Position numbers and translations under genes: made by a program. A stretch of DNA of 64,000 nt, from contig JAITYX010000012.1 in the NCBI GenBank assembly GCA_021018815.1, positions 1,736,001 through 1,800,000 on the forward strand. Direction: 5' to 3'. This document shows positions 1-11,201 of the stretch, one piece after another. The notes under the pieces are model-generated. The model saw nothing but the letters and a program-made list of their open reading frames with translations, made no database searches and had not been told where the DNA came from. The stretch comes from Talinum fruticosum. Taxonomy: Eukaryota > Streptophyta > Magnoliopsida > Caryophyllales > Talinaceae. Within the stretch, counting starts at the first letter, position 1. Each line of letters starts with the position of its first letter.

Positions 1-290
1 TAGAAAACATTACAACAAAGGGAAGTATACCTAGGAGTATATTTTCATTCCTCGGGGGCCTTTAAATAGTTACACCAAACCTTAAAGTACATATGGATAA
101 TATTTTGCAAAAGTCAAGTACCTATGAGTAGTATTTCATACCTCGGGGCCTTAGAATAGTTACACCAAACCTGAGGGTACCTCTGTATAATTCTACAGCA
201 AAAGTCGGGGTGCCTAGGAGTAATTATTCATATCTCGGGAGTCTAAGAATAGTTACACCAAACCTGAGGGTACCTTTGTGTAATGTTTTG
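1..290. repeat. Imperfect tandem repeat, about 91-bp unit, three copies
   Basis: The block TACACCAAACC recurs at about 71, 161 and 254, each time after a 'cctcggg..ctt.gaatagt' block and before a 'ctgagggtacct.tgtataat' block. This gives units of 90 and 93 bp. The first unit may run off the left edge of the window. No coding signal is seen. It could be a minisatellite or the subterminal array of an element lying to the left. Confidence 0.8.
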
Positions 291-1750
291 CTTTAATTTG
301 CATTTTTGGGATTACTTTTTCTAGTCAATTTTTTTGGTTGTTAGAACCCTAGTTTTTTTGTGCAGGTAAAATTAACAAAGTTGACGTTTCTAGAGAGTCT
401 CGAGAGGACTTTTTTCGTGTAGGTAGTTTAATCAAAGCTAAGAATTTTTATCTAACATGTTCTATGGGATGGAAATGTATTTCAGTTTGCAAGTCTTTGA
501 TCTTCTTTGCATTTTAGTTGTTTAATATGATGTTTGCAAGTAGATATAATTTATATTTATGTGCTTCAGTCAAATCCCATTCGCTCAAGATATTATAAGA
601 CTCATATACACAAGGGGCAAAGAAGGAAGGGGAAAGACCTGAGTTACAAATTTTCTGATTCTAATTTTAGCCAATAATGACTAATTCAATCAGCAGAGAG
701 CCTTTTCACCTAAATCGCTAAACTGTCTTGTTTTTTTTTTTCCTTTCCCCGGCTGTGAGTGTTGATCTTGGGAACGGAAGCTTATGACATGACAAATTTG
801 TAGGTTTATTTGTTGCTGTTGAAGTCAAATATTGTGCTTTCTTAGTTTTAGTCTTTTATTTCTATTATTTTTTACTATGCATCAGGCTTTACCAATAGGT
901 TTTTAGGCTAACCTGTGTTGTATGCGTAAGGCAATCAATGCTAGTTAAGAATGGTTATTTATATCATCTTTTCTATTTAGAAGGCCTTTTTGTTGTTTGT
1001 GTTATCCTTTATGCTTCTTTGTTGTAATGTGTTTGTTGTATTTTAACAATATTTAGGTTTTGTTGAAGGGATCGATGCTAATTGATTGTTTGGAGATCGC
1101 TGCCTGTAAGTCCTCTTTAATGGTTTTAGCGATCTGATTATGGTAATGGCTGCTGTCAATGTGTTCCGATGAACTACTCTTGGTCTTAGGTTTGAATGTT
1201 TCTTCACAAACAGTACTCCACCATCTAATGCTTCGGAACCTACAAATTGCATATATATATGGAACCATTTTATAGGAGCTATCTGCATCCTGTAAGAACA
1301 TACAAATAGCGTTAACCCGTTGATTACATCTTGCGGAAGAATGAAAATTGAGGACCAGAAACTATAGGTACCATTCAGCACATAATATTTATAACCAAGT
1401 CTATATTCGGCTATGAAATCTTGACAACTAAAACAAAAGAAATTGAAATTATATTTTTGTGGTATTTTTGTATCCGACTAACTTATCAAAAATATGAAAG
1501 GAATTCTCAGCCATGAATTCTGAAGCAAAAAAAAAAAAAAAAAAAATCGAACTACGAGCAAGGGTTATCCTTGTTTGCATGTTGGGGCGGGGAGCAAGAG
1601 AAGTCCCATCTTTAAGTATAGGAAATGATTAAATGAAGCATTATAAAGGTGTCAAGAATGCAGGTGATCCTCGCTCATGGTAATGAGTTCTCGAAAATAT
1701 GAACACCTTCGCACTAGGATAATATCGTGTGTCATAAAAGATGGAAGAGA
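291..1750. other. Unassigned AT-rich DNA
   Basis: No gene is supported. A 112-codon minus ORF (1043-1381) and an overlapping 82-codon ORF lie in alternative frames and match no family I recognise. A run of 20 A residues at 1527-1546 may mark the 3' end of an old retroposed transcript. The stretch ends at the target site of element A. Confidence 0.5.
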
Positions 1751-1755
1751 GACTT

Positions 1756-3032
1756 TGATGTGTAGTGAGGCGGAAGCAAAAACAAATGGGAAAAAACCGC
1801 AAGAAGTGCAGCTAGGGCAGAATAGGGTCCGATTGCATAGTCTTGGGAGATCGGGTGAAAGGATGGGTAAAAGTGGTTGGTTTTGGCTGAAACTTGGTGG
1901 GGAGGTAGGTAACTGGTAAAGGAAGGTTTTGACCAAGTTTCGTGAATTTTGGATAAGGGGAACGTCCTGAACAAATAGCCAGAAGTTGATGTAACCGGCT
2001 GGATGAGCAGAATGACACCCTTTGTTTGGTTTTAATGTAGAGGATGGAAGGTTTCTTGGATGCGGCTGAAATTTGGAGGAATGGAAGTAGATGGACTGGA
2101 AAGAAGCTGGTTAAAATTTGGAGAAAAATGGCTGAGTAGTTTGTGAGTTATGGGATGGCAAAGTGAAGGGATAGAACCTTGACCCGGGCTCGGATACAGC
2201 AACACCACCGAGTGAATCAAGGGGCGCTCTTAAGCGATCCGGATACAGCAACACCACCGGGACTCAAGAGACTCAAAGGACACCACCGTGAGGCCAAGCA
2301 CGGATATAGCTTTGAGGATTTAAGAACGAGCAATCCAGCTCAAGAGTATAAACTCAAATATATTCATTCAAAAAGTGTCTTTACAATGAGCATGAGAGCT
2401 GAATATATAATGCCTAGTAATGGCACTTACAAAGCTTAAAACAAAGCTAAAAATTAAAGCTAAAATGAAACAAAAACCATAAAGATTCTTTCCCCTCCTC
2501 CAAGCTAAGCTAGGAGAAATTCTAGCCAAGTATTTGAACATTTGGGAACATGTGGCCATGGATTGTTTTCCCCTTTGCCAAGCCTTCTTCAAACCAACTC
2601 CCACTAGGGTGAGTGCTTCTAGAATACTCCTTAATATGTGTCATTGGATGCTGGTCATTAGGTGCTTGACTTAGGCTATGCGGACCCTTGGACCGGCCCT
2701 CTTGATTATTTATGGACAATGGAAAAACAATAACACTTGGAACAAATCATGGTCGGGTTTTACCCTTGCTTCAACGTGGAGGAATTTAGGCATTTTAGGT
2801 GACTATCTTGGGACTCTACTAAGCTCTTGCTCATAACCCCACGGGAGAACATTTATTTATAAACAAGATCATAAGGATTTTGATGTCCTTGTTTACTCAA
2901 CCTCCGGTATCCTTTAACAAAATGTTTGAAACCATGGGCATATCAAGTATTCCCGGTTCCTCCTTGATCATGCAAAGCTCGTTAGGATGGACATTTCTAA
3001 GCTCAAGATGTTGGGCTGTCCACTCTCCATCA
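1756..3032 (-). repeat. 3' LTR of element A
   Basis: It begins TGATGTGTAG and ends CCATCA on the plus strand. The interior-facing edge is followed by TTCTCCCTTGTAG, the complement of the purine tract that primes plus-strand synthesis. It is a near-identical direct repeat of 5455-6730, and the sequence around 1800-1830 carries several of the differences. A TATA-like block (complement of GAATATATAATGCC, near 2400) sits where the promoter lies in the other family LTRs. Confidence 0.92.
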
Positions 3033-3073
3033 TTCTCCCTTGTAGGAAAGAATTTGTCCTCAAATTCCCAAAG

Positions 3074-4160
3074 TCAATTTTCCCCAAGTGTGGGAAAAAA
3101 TTTTGGTATGTTGGAGTTTGTGAGGTTGAGAAAAAAAGGCCCTTTTGTGCTTGAACAACCGGCTGTTTGCGTGGAGATGTGCAGGGCATTCGACCAGAAT
3201 TGATAATTCCCTAGCATGCTTATGGTGCGGAGATAGACTCGATCAACAATAATTTTGTAATGGGGCAAACAGAACCAAATTCCCTTGAGAAGATTAGCAA
3301 CTCCCTTTGGTACCAAAAGATTTTGCCCAACACACTCTTTGACTCCATCTTTCATGTTCGGACACAAAGGATATGTACTCAACAACATGTCACCAAATTC
3401 AATCAATCCTTCTTTGTGCCTCATTTGGGCGAAGCATACGGATAGTCCACAATGTAAACTCCAAAGCCGGGTACACATGGGAAAGAATGCGTCCATCCTT
3501 GACACTAACAAAAATGAGTCTACCCATGTAGTCTTTTGTTTTTCTCCTCGGTCTACTGCCCATGATTTTCCACTCAAGTCACAATCTGTCCAAGTAGTAA
3601 AAATGGTTCTCGGGGTAGGGGTTTTGGGACATGTGAACTTCTTTGTGGTGGTAAATGAAATGGGATTTTGTGTGGGGAACAAGGCTAATTGTGGTTTGCG
3701 GCATGGTGGTGAACGGGTGAAAATTTTGTGGGAAATTCTTGGTTATGTGTGGAGGTAAGCGGATGTGTTTTTGGCAAGGCTTAAACTCTTGTTGCTTGTC
3801 TTTGAGAAGAGGTTCTCCAAGCACAAATAAAAGGTCATTTTGAGGGGAGGGGCTTTGAGGTTTCGGTTTGCATTGGTTAGGAGGTAAGGGTGGTTTAAGT
3901 GGAGGGGTAAGGATGGGGTTCAAATCAACTAAAGGAAGGCTTTGATGGTGGTGGTATGTGGGCAGATTTGGTTCATGGAGTTTCGGTGGAGGGTAGACTT
4001 GAGGGCTCTCTTGTGGACTTGTCTTTGTGGGTTGGTTTAAATGTTCCTCTTCTCTTTTGCTACACACCACAATGTCATTAAAGTGCACAACCACAAACTT
4101 CTTGAAGATGACTTGAACATCCTCATTCTGCCATAAAGGGTACTCCCTTCGCATTGCCAC
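3074..4160 (-). pseudogene. Degenerate 3' module region of element A
   Basis: Two minus-strand reading frames (about 4394-3579 and 3682-3074) hold the broken remainder of the polyprotein. The segment near 3860-3830 has the KPKPQ...QNDLL linker that follows the protease in B and F. The segment 3532-3203 is a copy of an uncharacterised unit of about 110 residues, with features such as TRLWS.H.GLS, HKEGLIEFG, YPL.PN, NLLVPK and ISMLG. Related units occur upstream at about 4606-4306 and 4305-4060. Function is unknown. Frameshifts separate the units. The frame runs up to the purine tract next to the LTR. Confidence 0.6.
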
Positions 4161-4162
4161 AA

Positions 4163-5356
4163 TTATGCCAACATATTCAACCATACCCTCATGGTGCACT
4201 CCTCGGCTAGGCAGCTCTTGTATGCCTTCATGTGAACTCCAAAACCGAGTGTCCACAAGGAGAAAATCATCCTTCCTTGGCATAAAAAAAATGACTCCAT
4301 GTACGGTCTTTCTCCTTTCTCTTCTAGCGTGCTCATGATGTGGCAAAAATGATCTTGGCCAGTCAAAGTTCCATGATAAAATATACAACCCCATGTGCTT
4401 TTGGTAAGGAAGTCATCTTCCTTTGGTACCAAAAGAATAGGCTCCACATATTCCTTCACAATGCCTAGAGTTTTGTTCACCATGTTCGGCCATAAGGGAT
4501 GCTCATTTGAAATGCTCATGGTTGTACCAAGATAAGGGCTCCAACACCAAGTGCCCTCAAGAGGGAAGCCGAACTTACTTGGCACCAAGAAAGTAGACTC
4601 CACACAAGGACTTTCCTCTTTCTCTCCTAGGCTTTTGGCCAATAGTTCAATAACTTGTTTTTGGTCCTCTTGAACACTTCTAGGATCCACTCCATAGGCT
4701 GGTGTATAGTTGATGGTTCTTGGAACGGGGTTGGCAAGATGTTGTAGGGTTCTTTGTGGTGGAGAGCTAGGAGGAGTTTCGTTTGGGTGAACGTGGGCAA
4801 TCAACTCATGGGCTGGACAAAACTCATGTTGTGGTGTTTTGAGAAAATTTTCCCCATGAGATAGGTTGGTTGGGGTGGAATCATTTGGTTTTGCTTGTGG
4901 GATTTGGCTCGGTGACAATGGGATCAATGTGATCCTCTTGCCATCTTTAGTGAAGGTATAGGTGTTCAAGAATCCATCATACATGACTCTCCTATCAAAG
5001 AGCCAAGGCCTCCCTAGCAACAAATGACAAGCATCTATTGGAATAATATCACACCATATCTCATCGAAATAATTTTTTCCAATACTAAATGACACAAGGC
5101 ATTTAGAATTGACTTGGAATGTTTCACCTTGATGAACCCATTGAAGGTTGTAAGGATGAGGATGAGGTGAAACAAGAAGCCCAAGCTTTTCCACCATAGC
5201 CAACGAGGCTATATTCATGCAACTACCACCATCGATGATGATTGAGCATACTTTGCTTAGCACGGTTCCTCTTGTATAGAAAATATTTTCTCGTTGCTCT
5301 TCACTTGACTCCTTGAAGCCGCTCAAGGTCCTTCTCAAAAACAGGCTTGCGTTCAT
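4163..5356 (-). CDS. Aspartic protease-like ORF of element A (gag deleted)
   Basis: About 398 codons starting at the ATG complementary to 5354-5356. Coding starts almost at once with RTLSGFK, the segment just before the protease in B and F, so the gag domain is missing. A retropepsin-like domain follows: the catalytic motif is IIIDGGS (D-G-G in place of D-T/S-G), then HPHPYN.QW, a C.IIP.DAC..LLGRPW block and DRRV. That order is typical of plant Ty3/gypsy proteases. The last 130 residues hold two units of the 3' module (FLVP..F.FPLEGT, SPYLG, HPLWPN, LLVPK). The frame stays open upstream through the primer site into the LTR, to 5716. I take the internal ATG as the plausible start, without proof. 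Confidence 0.7.
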   Translation of the reverse strand: MNASLFLRRTLSGFKESSEEQRENIFYTRGTVLSKVCSIIIDGGSCMNIASLAMVEKLGLLVSPHPHPYNLQWVHQGETFQVNSKCLVSFSIGKNYFDEIWCDIIPIDACHLLLGRPWLFDRRVMYDGFLNTYTFTKDGKRITLIPLSPSQIPQAKPNDSTPTNLSHGENFLKTPQHEFCPAHELIAHVHPNETPPSSPPQRTLQHLANPVPRTINYTPAYGVDPRSVQEDQKQVIELLAKSLGEKEESPCVESTFLVPSKFGFPLEGTWCWSPYLGTTMSISNEHPLWPNMVNKTLGIVKEYVEPILLVPKEDDFLTKSTWGCIFYHGTLTGQDHFCHIMSTLEEKGERPYMESFFLCQGRMIFSLWTLGFGVHMKAYKSCLAEECTMRVWLNMLA

Positions 5357-5438
5357 GGCTGAGATTTTTGCAAGGCTGGCTGTTTTTGGTGTTTTGGATT
5401 TATGTGGGATGGATACAATCACCCAAGGTTCAGAACTT

Positions 5439-5450
5439 TCTCTGATACCA
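5439..5450 (-). other. Primer-binding site of element A
   Basis: The plus strand reads TCTCTGATACCA, i.e. TGGTATCAGAGA on the element strand. This matches the initiator-Met tRNA primer site (TGGTATCAGAGC) except for the last base. It lies four bases from the 5' LTR edge, as in B, C and F. Confidence 0.85.
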
Positions 5451-5454
5451 AAGT

Positions 5455-6730
5455 TGATGTGTAGTGAGGCGGAAGCAAAAACAAATGGGAAAAAACCGCA
5501 AGAAGTGCAGCAAGGCGAGAATAGGGTCTGATTGCACAGTCTTGGGAGATCGGGTGAAAGGATGGGTAAAAGTGGTTGGTTTTGGCTGAAATTTGGTGGG
5601 GAGGTAGGTAACTGGTAAAGGAAGGTTGTGACCAAGTTTCGTGAATTTTGGATTAGGCGAACGTCCTGAACAAATAGCCGAAGTTGATGTAACCGGCTGG
5701 ATGAGCAGAATAACACCCTTTGTTTGGTTTTAATGTAGAGGATGGAAGGTTTCTTGGATGCGGCTGAAATTTGGAGGAATGGAAGTAGATGGACTGGAAA
5801 GAAGCTGGTTAAAATTTGGAGAAAAATGGCTGAGTAGTTTGTGAGTTATGGGATGGCAAAGTGAAGGGATAGAACCTTGACCCGGGCTCGGATACAACAA
5901 CACCACCGAGTGAATCAAGGGGCGCTCTTAAGCGATCCGGATACAGCAACACCACCGGGACTCAAGAGACTCAAAGGATACCACCGTGAGGCCAAGCACG
6001 GATATAGCTTTGAGGATTTAAGAACGAGCAATCCAGCTCAAGAGTATAAACTCAAATATATTCATTCAAAAAGTGTCTTTACAATGAGCATGAGAGCTGA
6101 ATATATAATGCCTAGTAATGGCACTTACAAAGCTGAAAACAAAGCTAAAATTAAAGCTAAAATGAAACAAAAACCATAAAGATTCTTTCCCCTCTTCCAA
6201 GCTAAGCTAGGAGAAATTCTAGCCAAGTATTTGAACATTTGGGAACATGTGGCCATGGATTGTTTTCCCCTTTGCCAAGCCTTCTTCAAACCAACTCCCA
6301 CTAGGGTGAGTGCTTCTTGAATACTCCTTAATATGTGTCATTGGATGCTGGTCATTAGGTGCTTGACTTAGGCTATGCGGACCCTTGGACCGGCCCTCTT
6401 GATTATTTATGGACAATGGCAAAACAATAACACTTGGAACAAATCATGGTCGGGTTTTACCCTTGCTTCAACGTGGAGGAATTTAGGCATTTTAGGTGAC
6501 TATCTTGGGACTCTACTAAGCTCTTGCTCATAACCCCACGGGAGAACATTTATTTATAAACAAGATCATAAGGATTTTGATGTCCTTGTTTACTCAACCT
6601 CCGGTATCCTTTAACAAAATGTTTGAAACCATGGGCATATCAAGTATTCCCGGTTCCTCCTTGATCATGCAAAGCTCGTTAGGATGGACATTTCTCAGCT
6701 CAAGATGTTGGGCTGTCCACTCTCCATCGA
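5455..6730 (-). repeat. 5' LTR of element A
   Basis: Direct repeat of 1756-3032, starting TGATGTGTAG. Its outer end is CCATCGA followed by the target duplication GACTT, so the terminal CATCA has an extra or altered base. Confidence 0.9.
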
Positions 6731-7630
6731 GACTTTGTTTTTCTTTTACACAATCAGTTAACTAATTCTTTCACCAACTTTTGGGGCTCTCCTTTACCAT
6801 CTGTATACTCTTCCATTTTGTCGGTCAAAATGCTTCAAATTTTCCCGTCACCCCCAAAAATGCTCCCAATATGCAAAAATTTATTCTCCCAAAAAGCTAT
6901 TTACAGCAGCAATATCAATCATTCATAGTCCACGTCGATGCTTTGATCTTTAGGAACGCAAGAGATCTAGAAATTAGGGGTGTTCCGATTACCATTACTT
7001 GGTTGTGTTATTATCTGCCGTGTGGTCGTCAAGCATGTTAAATATTGCCTTTTATTGTTATACTAATGCAAGTTCAACTTTAACACAAGGAGTGTAGGGT
7101 AATTGTCAAGTTTTAGGTGAAATTATGCCCCTTTTTGTCTAAAACTTTAAAAAGAAAAGTCTGTCACTCTCTTATATACCCTTTCAGACCTAAAGGAAAA
7201 TAAAAAGTTCTAAAACAACTAACCTTGGGATTCTCTATACTTAAAGGTCTTACACTTTTATCACTTGTTTTGTAGATGCTTGAAGGCATTGGGATCCTCG
7301 GTACATGTTCGAGCATTTTCATAGTTTAATTGGTTTAAGAAGGGTGAACAGTCTTTCTCGACTTCGTTCAGCCCCTCCCCTCCCCTCTTTTTTTTTTTTT
7401 TTAGCAAACATACTATATACATAGCATCTACTCAAATAACTATTGTTAGTTTCCAGGATTATTTTGTTGAGTTTCCGAATACTTTTGGTGGTAGTGATAT
7501 GTTTTGTAGCAAATATTTTTAAATTAATGGTTTAATATATATAAATATATATTTGCTACTATTTTTGGATTTATTTTATGAATCATATCATCATATTGGA
7601 TGTTATTATTAGTGACAAAATAATTGGTCA
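6731..7630. other. Unassigned DNA right of element A
   Basis: This continues the target into which A inserted. An 86-codon plus ORF at 6781-7041 resembles no family I know. There is a pyrimidine run near 7380-7402 and AT-rich sequence after 7500. No gene call is supported. Confidence 0.5.
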
Positions 7631-7636
7631 TTAGAT

Positions 7637-8012
7637 CATGTACTAGTGATTTTCAACAACGAAAAATTTCCTCGTTAACCTTATTAAAAAATAGTCACGG
7701 CACACCAATGTCAGTCGTTAATGATAATAATTATAACATTTTAATTTTTAACTTTACAAATACACAACAAATAATTTGGTCATTATTAATATTAGTCTAG
7801 TCGTTGATAATTTAACTTATAACGACCATGTGTATTTTTCGTCGTTATTGTAATAATGACGAAAATTTTCAATTCGTCGTCAAAACTAATAAGGACGAGA
7901 CTAATAACGGTGGACGATGACGAACATTTTTTGTCGTGAAAGGTTTTAACGACCATAATTTATATTTTTAACGATCAACTTTTTGTCGTTAGAAAGCGTT
8001 TTTCTAGTAGTG
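7637..8012. mobile_element. Short CACTA-type relic (MITE-like)
   Basis: The right end reads CGTTTTTCTAGTAGTG, the complement of a CACTACTAGAAAAACG terminal repeat typical of plant CACTA transposons. Short TCGTT/AACGA motifs recur in both orientations between about 7670 and 7995, as in CACTA subterminal regions. The left end (about 7637, 'tactagtgattttcaacaacg') is a degenerate match, so that boundary is approximate. It encodes nothing. Confidence 0.6.
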
Positions 8013-8860
8013 AAGATAATTATGAGTCTAGAATGAACTCGAAACACAAAACTAATAAGATATGTGGAAACTCTCTTGGGGCAGAAAACCACAGCTAGTG
8101 TCAATCGAGACACCAAGTCAAATACAATACCTTGAATCGACAAAATACAGGAATTGACTCTTACAGAATTGCTCTCGTAGACAATTCAATACAAATTTTT
8201 CTAAACACGTAAATTCTCTTATATGTTCTATTACTTCCTAATGGAAATAACCCTTATCTTTAGGGAAAATTAAGTTGAGTTAACCCTTACAACTCACTCA
8301 AAGAGACTTTACAAGGAATTCAAGTAAGAGTGTTTACAAGATTTCTTCTTTCAACTTAGAAAGTAAGAACTTAAATATAGAGTTGAAAGCTAAAGATTGA
8401 GAAAGTATGATTCACTTTTTGCAATTTCGTTAATCTTCAAGTCTTATAGGATGACTTCTATTTATACACTATAGGCGAGTAGCCGTTGTGACTAATTTTG
8501 GACTCGGAAACTTCACTAGCCATTGTAATAGGTATTCCGAGTCCCTTAGAAAAGGAGTCTTTGCGAATGTGAACGTTGTGCTTTGGTCCTTGGCTCAAAA
8601 GGTGGTCCAACCCACAAAGTGTGACTGAGGCCTGGGGTGGAAATAGCCGTTAGACTTAAAGTTGAAGTTTATCGAATTCGGTAACAAACCGCGTCAACAC
8701 GGTATCTTAGCCTTGTTACGAAACAGTACTTTTCTCTCTATTGGTGTTTAATGATTATAATTCGGTTGCTTTTGCTTTTCAAAATGAGTTTAAAATACTT
8801 TAATCAACTGCAAAAGCAAATCAAAGTGGTACTCGAAGTATAAAAATACTTTGGTCCAAC

Positions 8861-8930
8861 ATTAGACAAGGATAATAATTAAGCACATAATTATCCTTAA
8901 TCTTAGAAAATGGAATTTTCTGAGTCTAAT
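8861..8930. repeat. Three-stem inverted-repeat structure
   Basis: Outer arms ATTAGAC (8861-8867) and GTCTAAT (8924-8930) enclose two hairpins. One is AAGGATAAT/ATTATCCTT (8868-8876 with 8890-8898). The other is AGAAAAT/ATTTTCT (8905-8911 with 8915-8921). All pairings are perfect. The strand could fold as a three-way junction. It has no tRNA consensus boxes. Confidence 0.75.
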
Positions 8931-9558
8931 ATTAAATAGGTTCTTATTCTATTTTGTGTCTATTTTTTAGATGATTAAGAGATTAATATTATATAGACAC
9001 ATTGCATCAAACTAATTAGGTAAATAATTTCGGTTAATTAATCGACTTCGAAGAATGAATTAACGTAGTAATTCTTTTCCGAGTGAATACGGAAAGTCGA
9101 GTTCGGAATAAGTTATGCATGTGAAATTATTTACTCATGATAAGCTGTTTTAGTTGCATCTAAGTCAGTTAGAAACCTAGAGATGTGTGTTTAAGCTGAA
9201 GAATTGTTTTATGAGTAAGTCGGATAGTATTCAAAACTTACGGATGATCTTCTTAAGGGGTGCGAATGACTTGAATTCAAAACCGTAAAGAGATAGCTGA
9301 GTATTCAATCTCCTCCTTTATGATGAAATCCATTCAACATTTATAGCAAGAGTTAGAAGTTCGGATAGTTAAGTTTTCATGGTTCGAAACGAATGATTGT
9401 AAGATGTTCTTGGTGGAAATAAGTCGGAATTTGTTATCCGAGCGAATTGATACTAAATGTAAATATATCAAAGTGAAGATATATACAGAGTAAGTAAAAT
9501 AGATATGATCAACTATCAGACCGAGAGAAAAGAAATTATGAATAGCACCTGTCATTAT

Positions 9559-9745
9559 TCTCACACTCTCACTTCGAGTGTCTCTCTCTGCGGTTGCTAT
9601 CTCTCCGCGGTTTGTGGTGGTTTCGGCGTCTTCCCACTCCCTCTATATGGTTTCCAATATCTTATCTCACACTCTCACTTCACGATCCCTTTCTATAATT
9701 GCTCTCTCTCCGCGTTTTGTGGTGGTTTCCGGCATCTTCCCATGA
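9559..9745. repeat. Local duplication, about 105-bp period
   Basis: The string CTCACACTCTCACTTC followed by a TCTCTC-rich tract, CTCTCCGCG, TTTGTGGTGGTTTC and a CATCTTCCCA-type end occurs twice in tandem, at about 9559 and 9665. The copies have diverged. No coding function is apparent. Confidence 0.65.
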
Positions 9746-10225
9746 TTAAGGTAACGAGTTCGTTTGATATAATTTCCAATTTCGGATCTAAACCGTATAT
9801 TTGAAATGCAAACCATGAAGTCCGAAATTAGCGTGTTGTGTGCTATTGCTCTGGAAACGATTTGAATGGTTGGTTTCTTAGTTAGTTTAGTTTGAAGTGG
9901 TACCTTTGCTAGCATTATTTATGCTATGCAAGATCAAGCCATTCCGAGAGAAATAAATCGATGTAATTTAGGAGTTTTATATTTTGCGGTATTTTAGAGA
10001 AAATTTGTAGATTAATCTACAAATTAAGGAATATGAAATTAAGAGAAGAGAACGGAAAAACGGCCAAAATTGAGGAATCGGGGTTCTAAGCAGCCAACAT
10101 GGGCTATGCCGGACTATACGGTCGACTCTGTGTTGGTTCGTCGCCTGACCTAACTTTTGTGATTCCGTTCAAAATTTTTGTACATGTTTATTTATCAAGA
10201 TTTGTATAATTTCTTGCAGTATGAA

Positions 10226-11110
10226 ATGGATTCTTCCAAAAGTACAAAAGAATCGAGGGGGCGATCTATGATGAACAAGGAGAAGTTGGTCCGGAGTAGA
10301 AACGATCCAACCATCCTTAGACGGGTCAATTTTGTTAGGCACGGAAATACTGTAGGTGATCATAAAGCTCCCTTTATAAGCTATGTTGGTGCGACAACCT
10401 GCGCATACGTGAACATTAATTACGAAAATGGAGCGAAGTCCCCGATTCCATTAAGGACAACTTGTGGAACGATATTCGGGTAAATGCACTACATCTCAAC
10501 TTAGTATTGCAACTTATTGTAAACGGTTAATATATATGTACTAATGCATATCGTTCTTGTGCTTCAGAAAACATTCAAGTTTAACATTAATGAATCCGAG
10601 ATTCCCTTCGTGAAACACGAGGACTCTAAAGTCGGTGGAAGAAAAGTTTAGAGACTTCAAATCTCGCATTGTCATTGTATGGGTCTACAAAACTAAACGA
10701 GATAAAACAAGAAAGTAGACCACGGGAGGTCTATAATTGTATCACCAAGGAGGATTGGAGATCATTTGAATCACATGTCTCCTCTCCGGAATACATGGTA
10801 ATTTATCATCCTTATTTGTTATGGTTTTTTGATTTAAGTCTTATGCACCGATAAGCGATAGGTGAAGCCAACCGGAAGAGGATTAAGAGCGATGCATAAC
10901 CTCATGTGATGTCCCATGGGGATACGCAAAGTTGGAGGAGAGGTTGTACAAGCAAAATCTTGAACAACTCCAAACCACATTCGGTGACTTGTCCCACCAT
11001 AGATACTTCGCAACTCGTTATCGATAGGGACGAGCTATGGGTCCAAGGAAGAAAGAAGAAATATGGAACCTTGACTACTGTTGATGTAGAATGCATTGCG
11101 CGTCGACTCT
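10226..11110 (+). pseudogene. CACTA transposon gene, Transposase_24-like exons
   Basis: Broken exons of a plant En/Spm-type accessory gene. After the acceptor TTCTTGCAG (10212-10220) comes a basic leader. A frame change then leads into W.EVPDSIKDNLWNDIR, the hallmark of the Ptta/En/Spm family (Pfam Transposase_24). An 88-bp GT-AG intron fits 10480-10567. The next exon ends EDWRSFESH..SPEYM before a GTAATT donor at 10798. The following exon has ANRKRIK, HGDTQS and DELWVQGRKKKYG, which match the family's conserved C-terminal block. Frame changes and a stop near 10895 make it a pseudogene. It runs on into the exons at 11202 and the C48 protease part at 13924. Confidence 0.72.
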
Positions 11111-11201
11111 TGAGTTTTTTTACTATTTCCTTTATTTATTTTGAGAACTTATCGATTTCAATATTTATGAATTGTCACATGATAATATATTTTTTCTGAC
11201 A

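Larger units (their letters stand above)
1756..6730 (-). mobile_element. Element A: pol-less Ty3/gypsy-derived LTR retrotransposon
   Basis: Two direct LTRs (1756-3032 and 5455-6730) bound a 2.4-kb interior. The 5-bp direct repeat GACTT flanks the element at 1751-1755 and 6731-6735. On the minus strand the order is LTR, primer-binding site (complement of 5439-5450), protease ORF, repeated 3' module, purine tract, LTR. There is no reverse transcriptase, RNase H or integrase. Gag is almost entirely deleted: only a few codons separate the start codon at 5356 from the segment that precedes the protease in B and F. The right terminus reads CATCGA instead of CATCA. The LTRs differ at clearly more sites than those of F, so the insertion is older. 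Confidence 0.92.
8013..10200. other. Unassigned AT-rich DNA with an LTR-like block
   Basis: On the minus strand a block from about 8861 down to 8013 begins TGTTGGACCAAAG, a start common in plant copia LTRs. It has a promoter-like TATAAATAG near 8470. No matching target duplication was found, so a solo LTR is only suspected. Sequence from 8862 to 9550 is noncoding to my reading. A local duplication lies at 9559-9745. From about 9750 to 10200 I see nothing assignable. Confidence 0.4.

Noticed and set aside
1043..1381. 112-codon minus ORF as a host gene exon
   Set aside because: No recognisable domain, competing frame of similar length, no splice context.
8013..8861. Certain copia solo LTR
   Set aside because: Start and TATA-like box fit, but no 5-bp target copies and the other end overlaps a CACTA terminus.
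8861..8930. tRNA gene
   Set aside because: Folds in three stems, but lacks A and B box consensus and a CCA-compatible acceptor arrangement.
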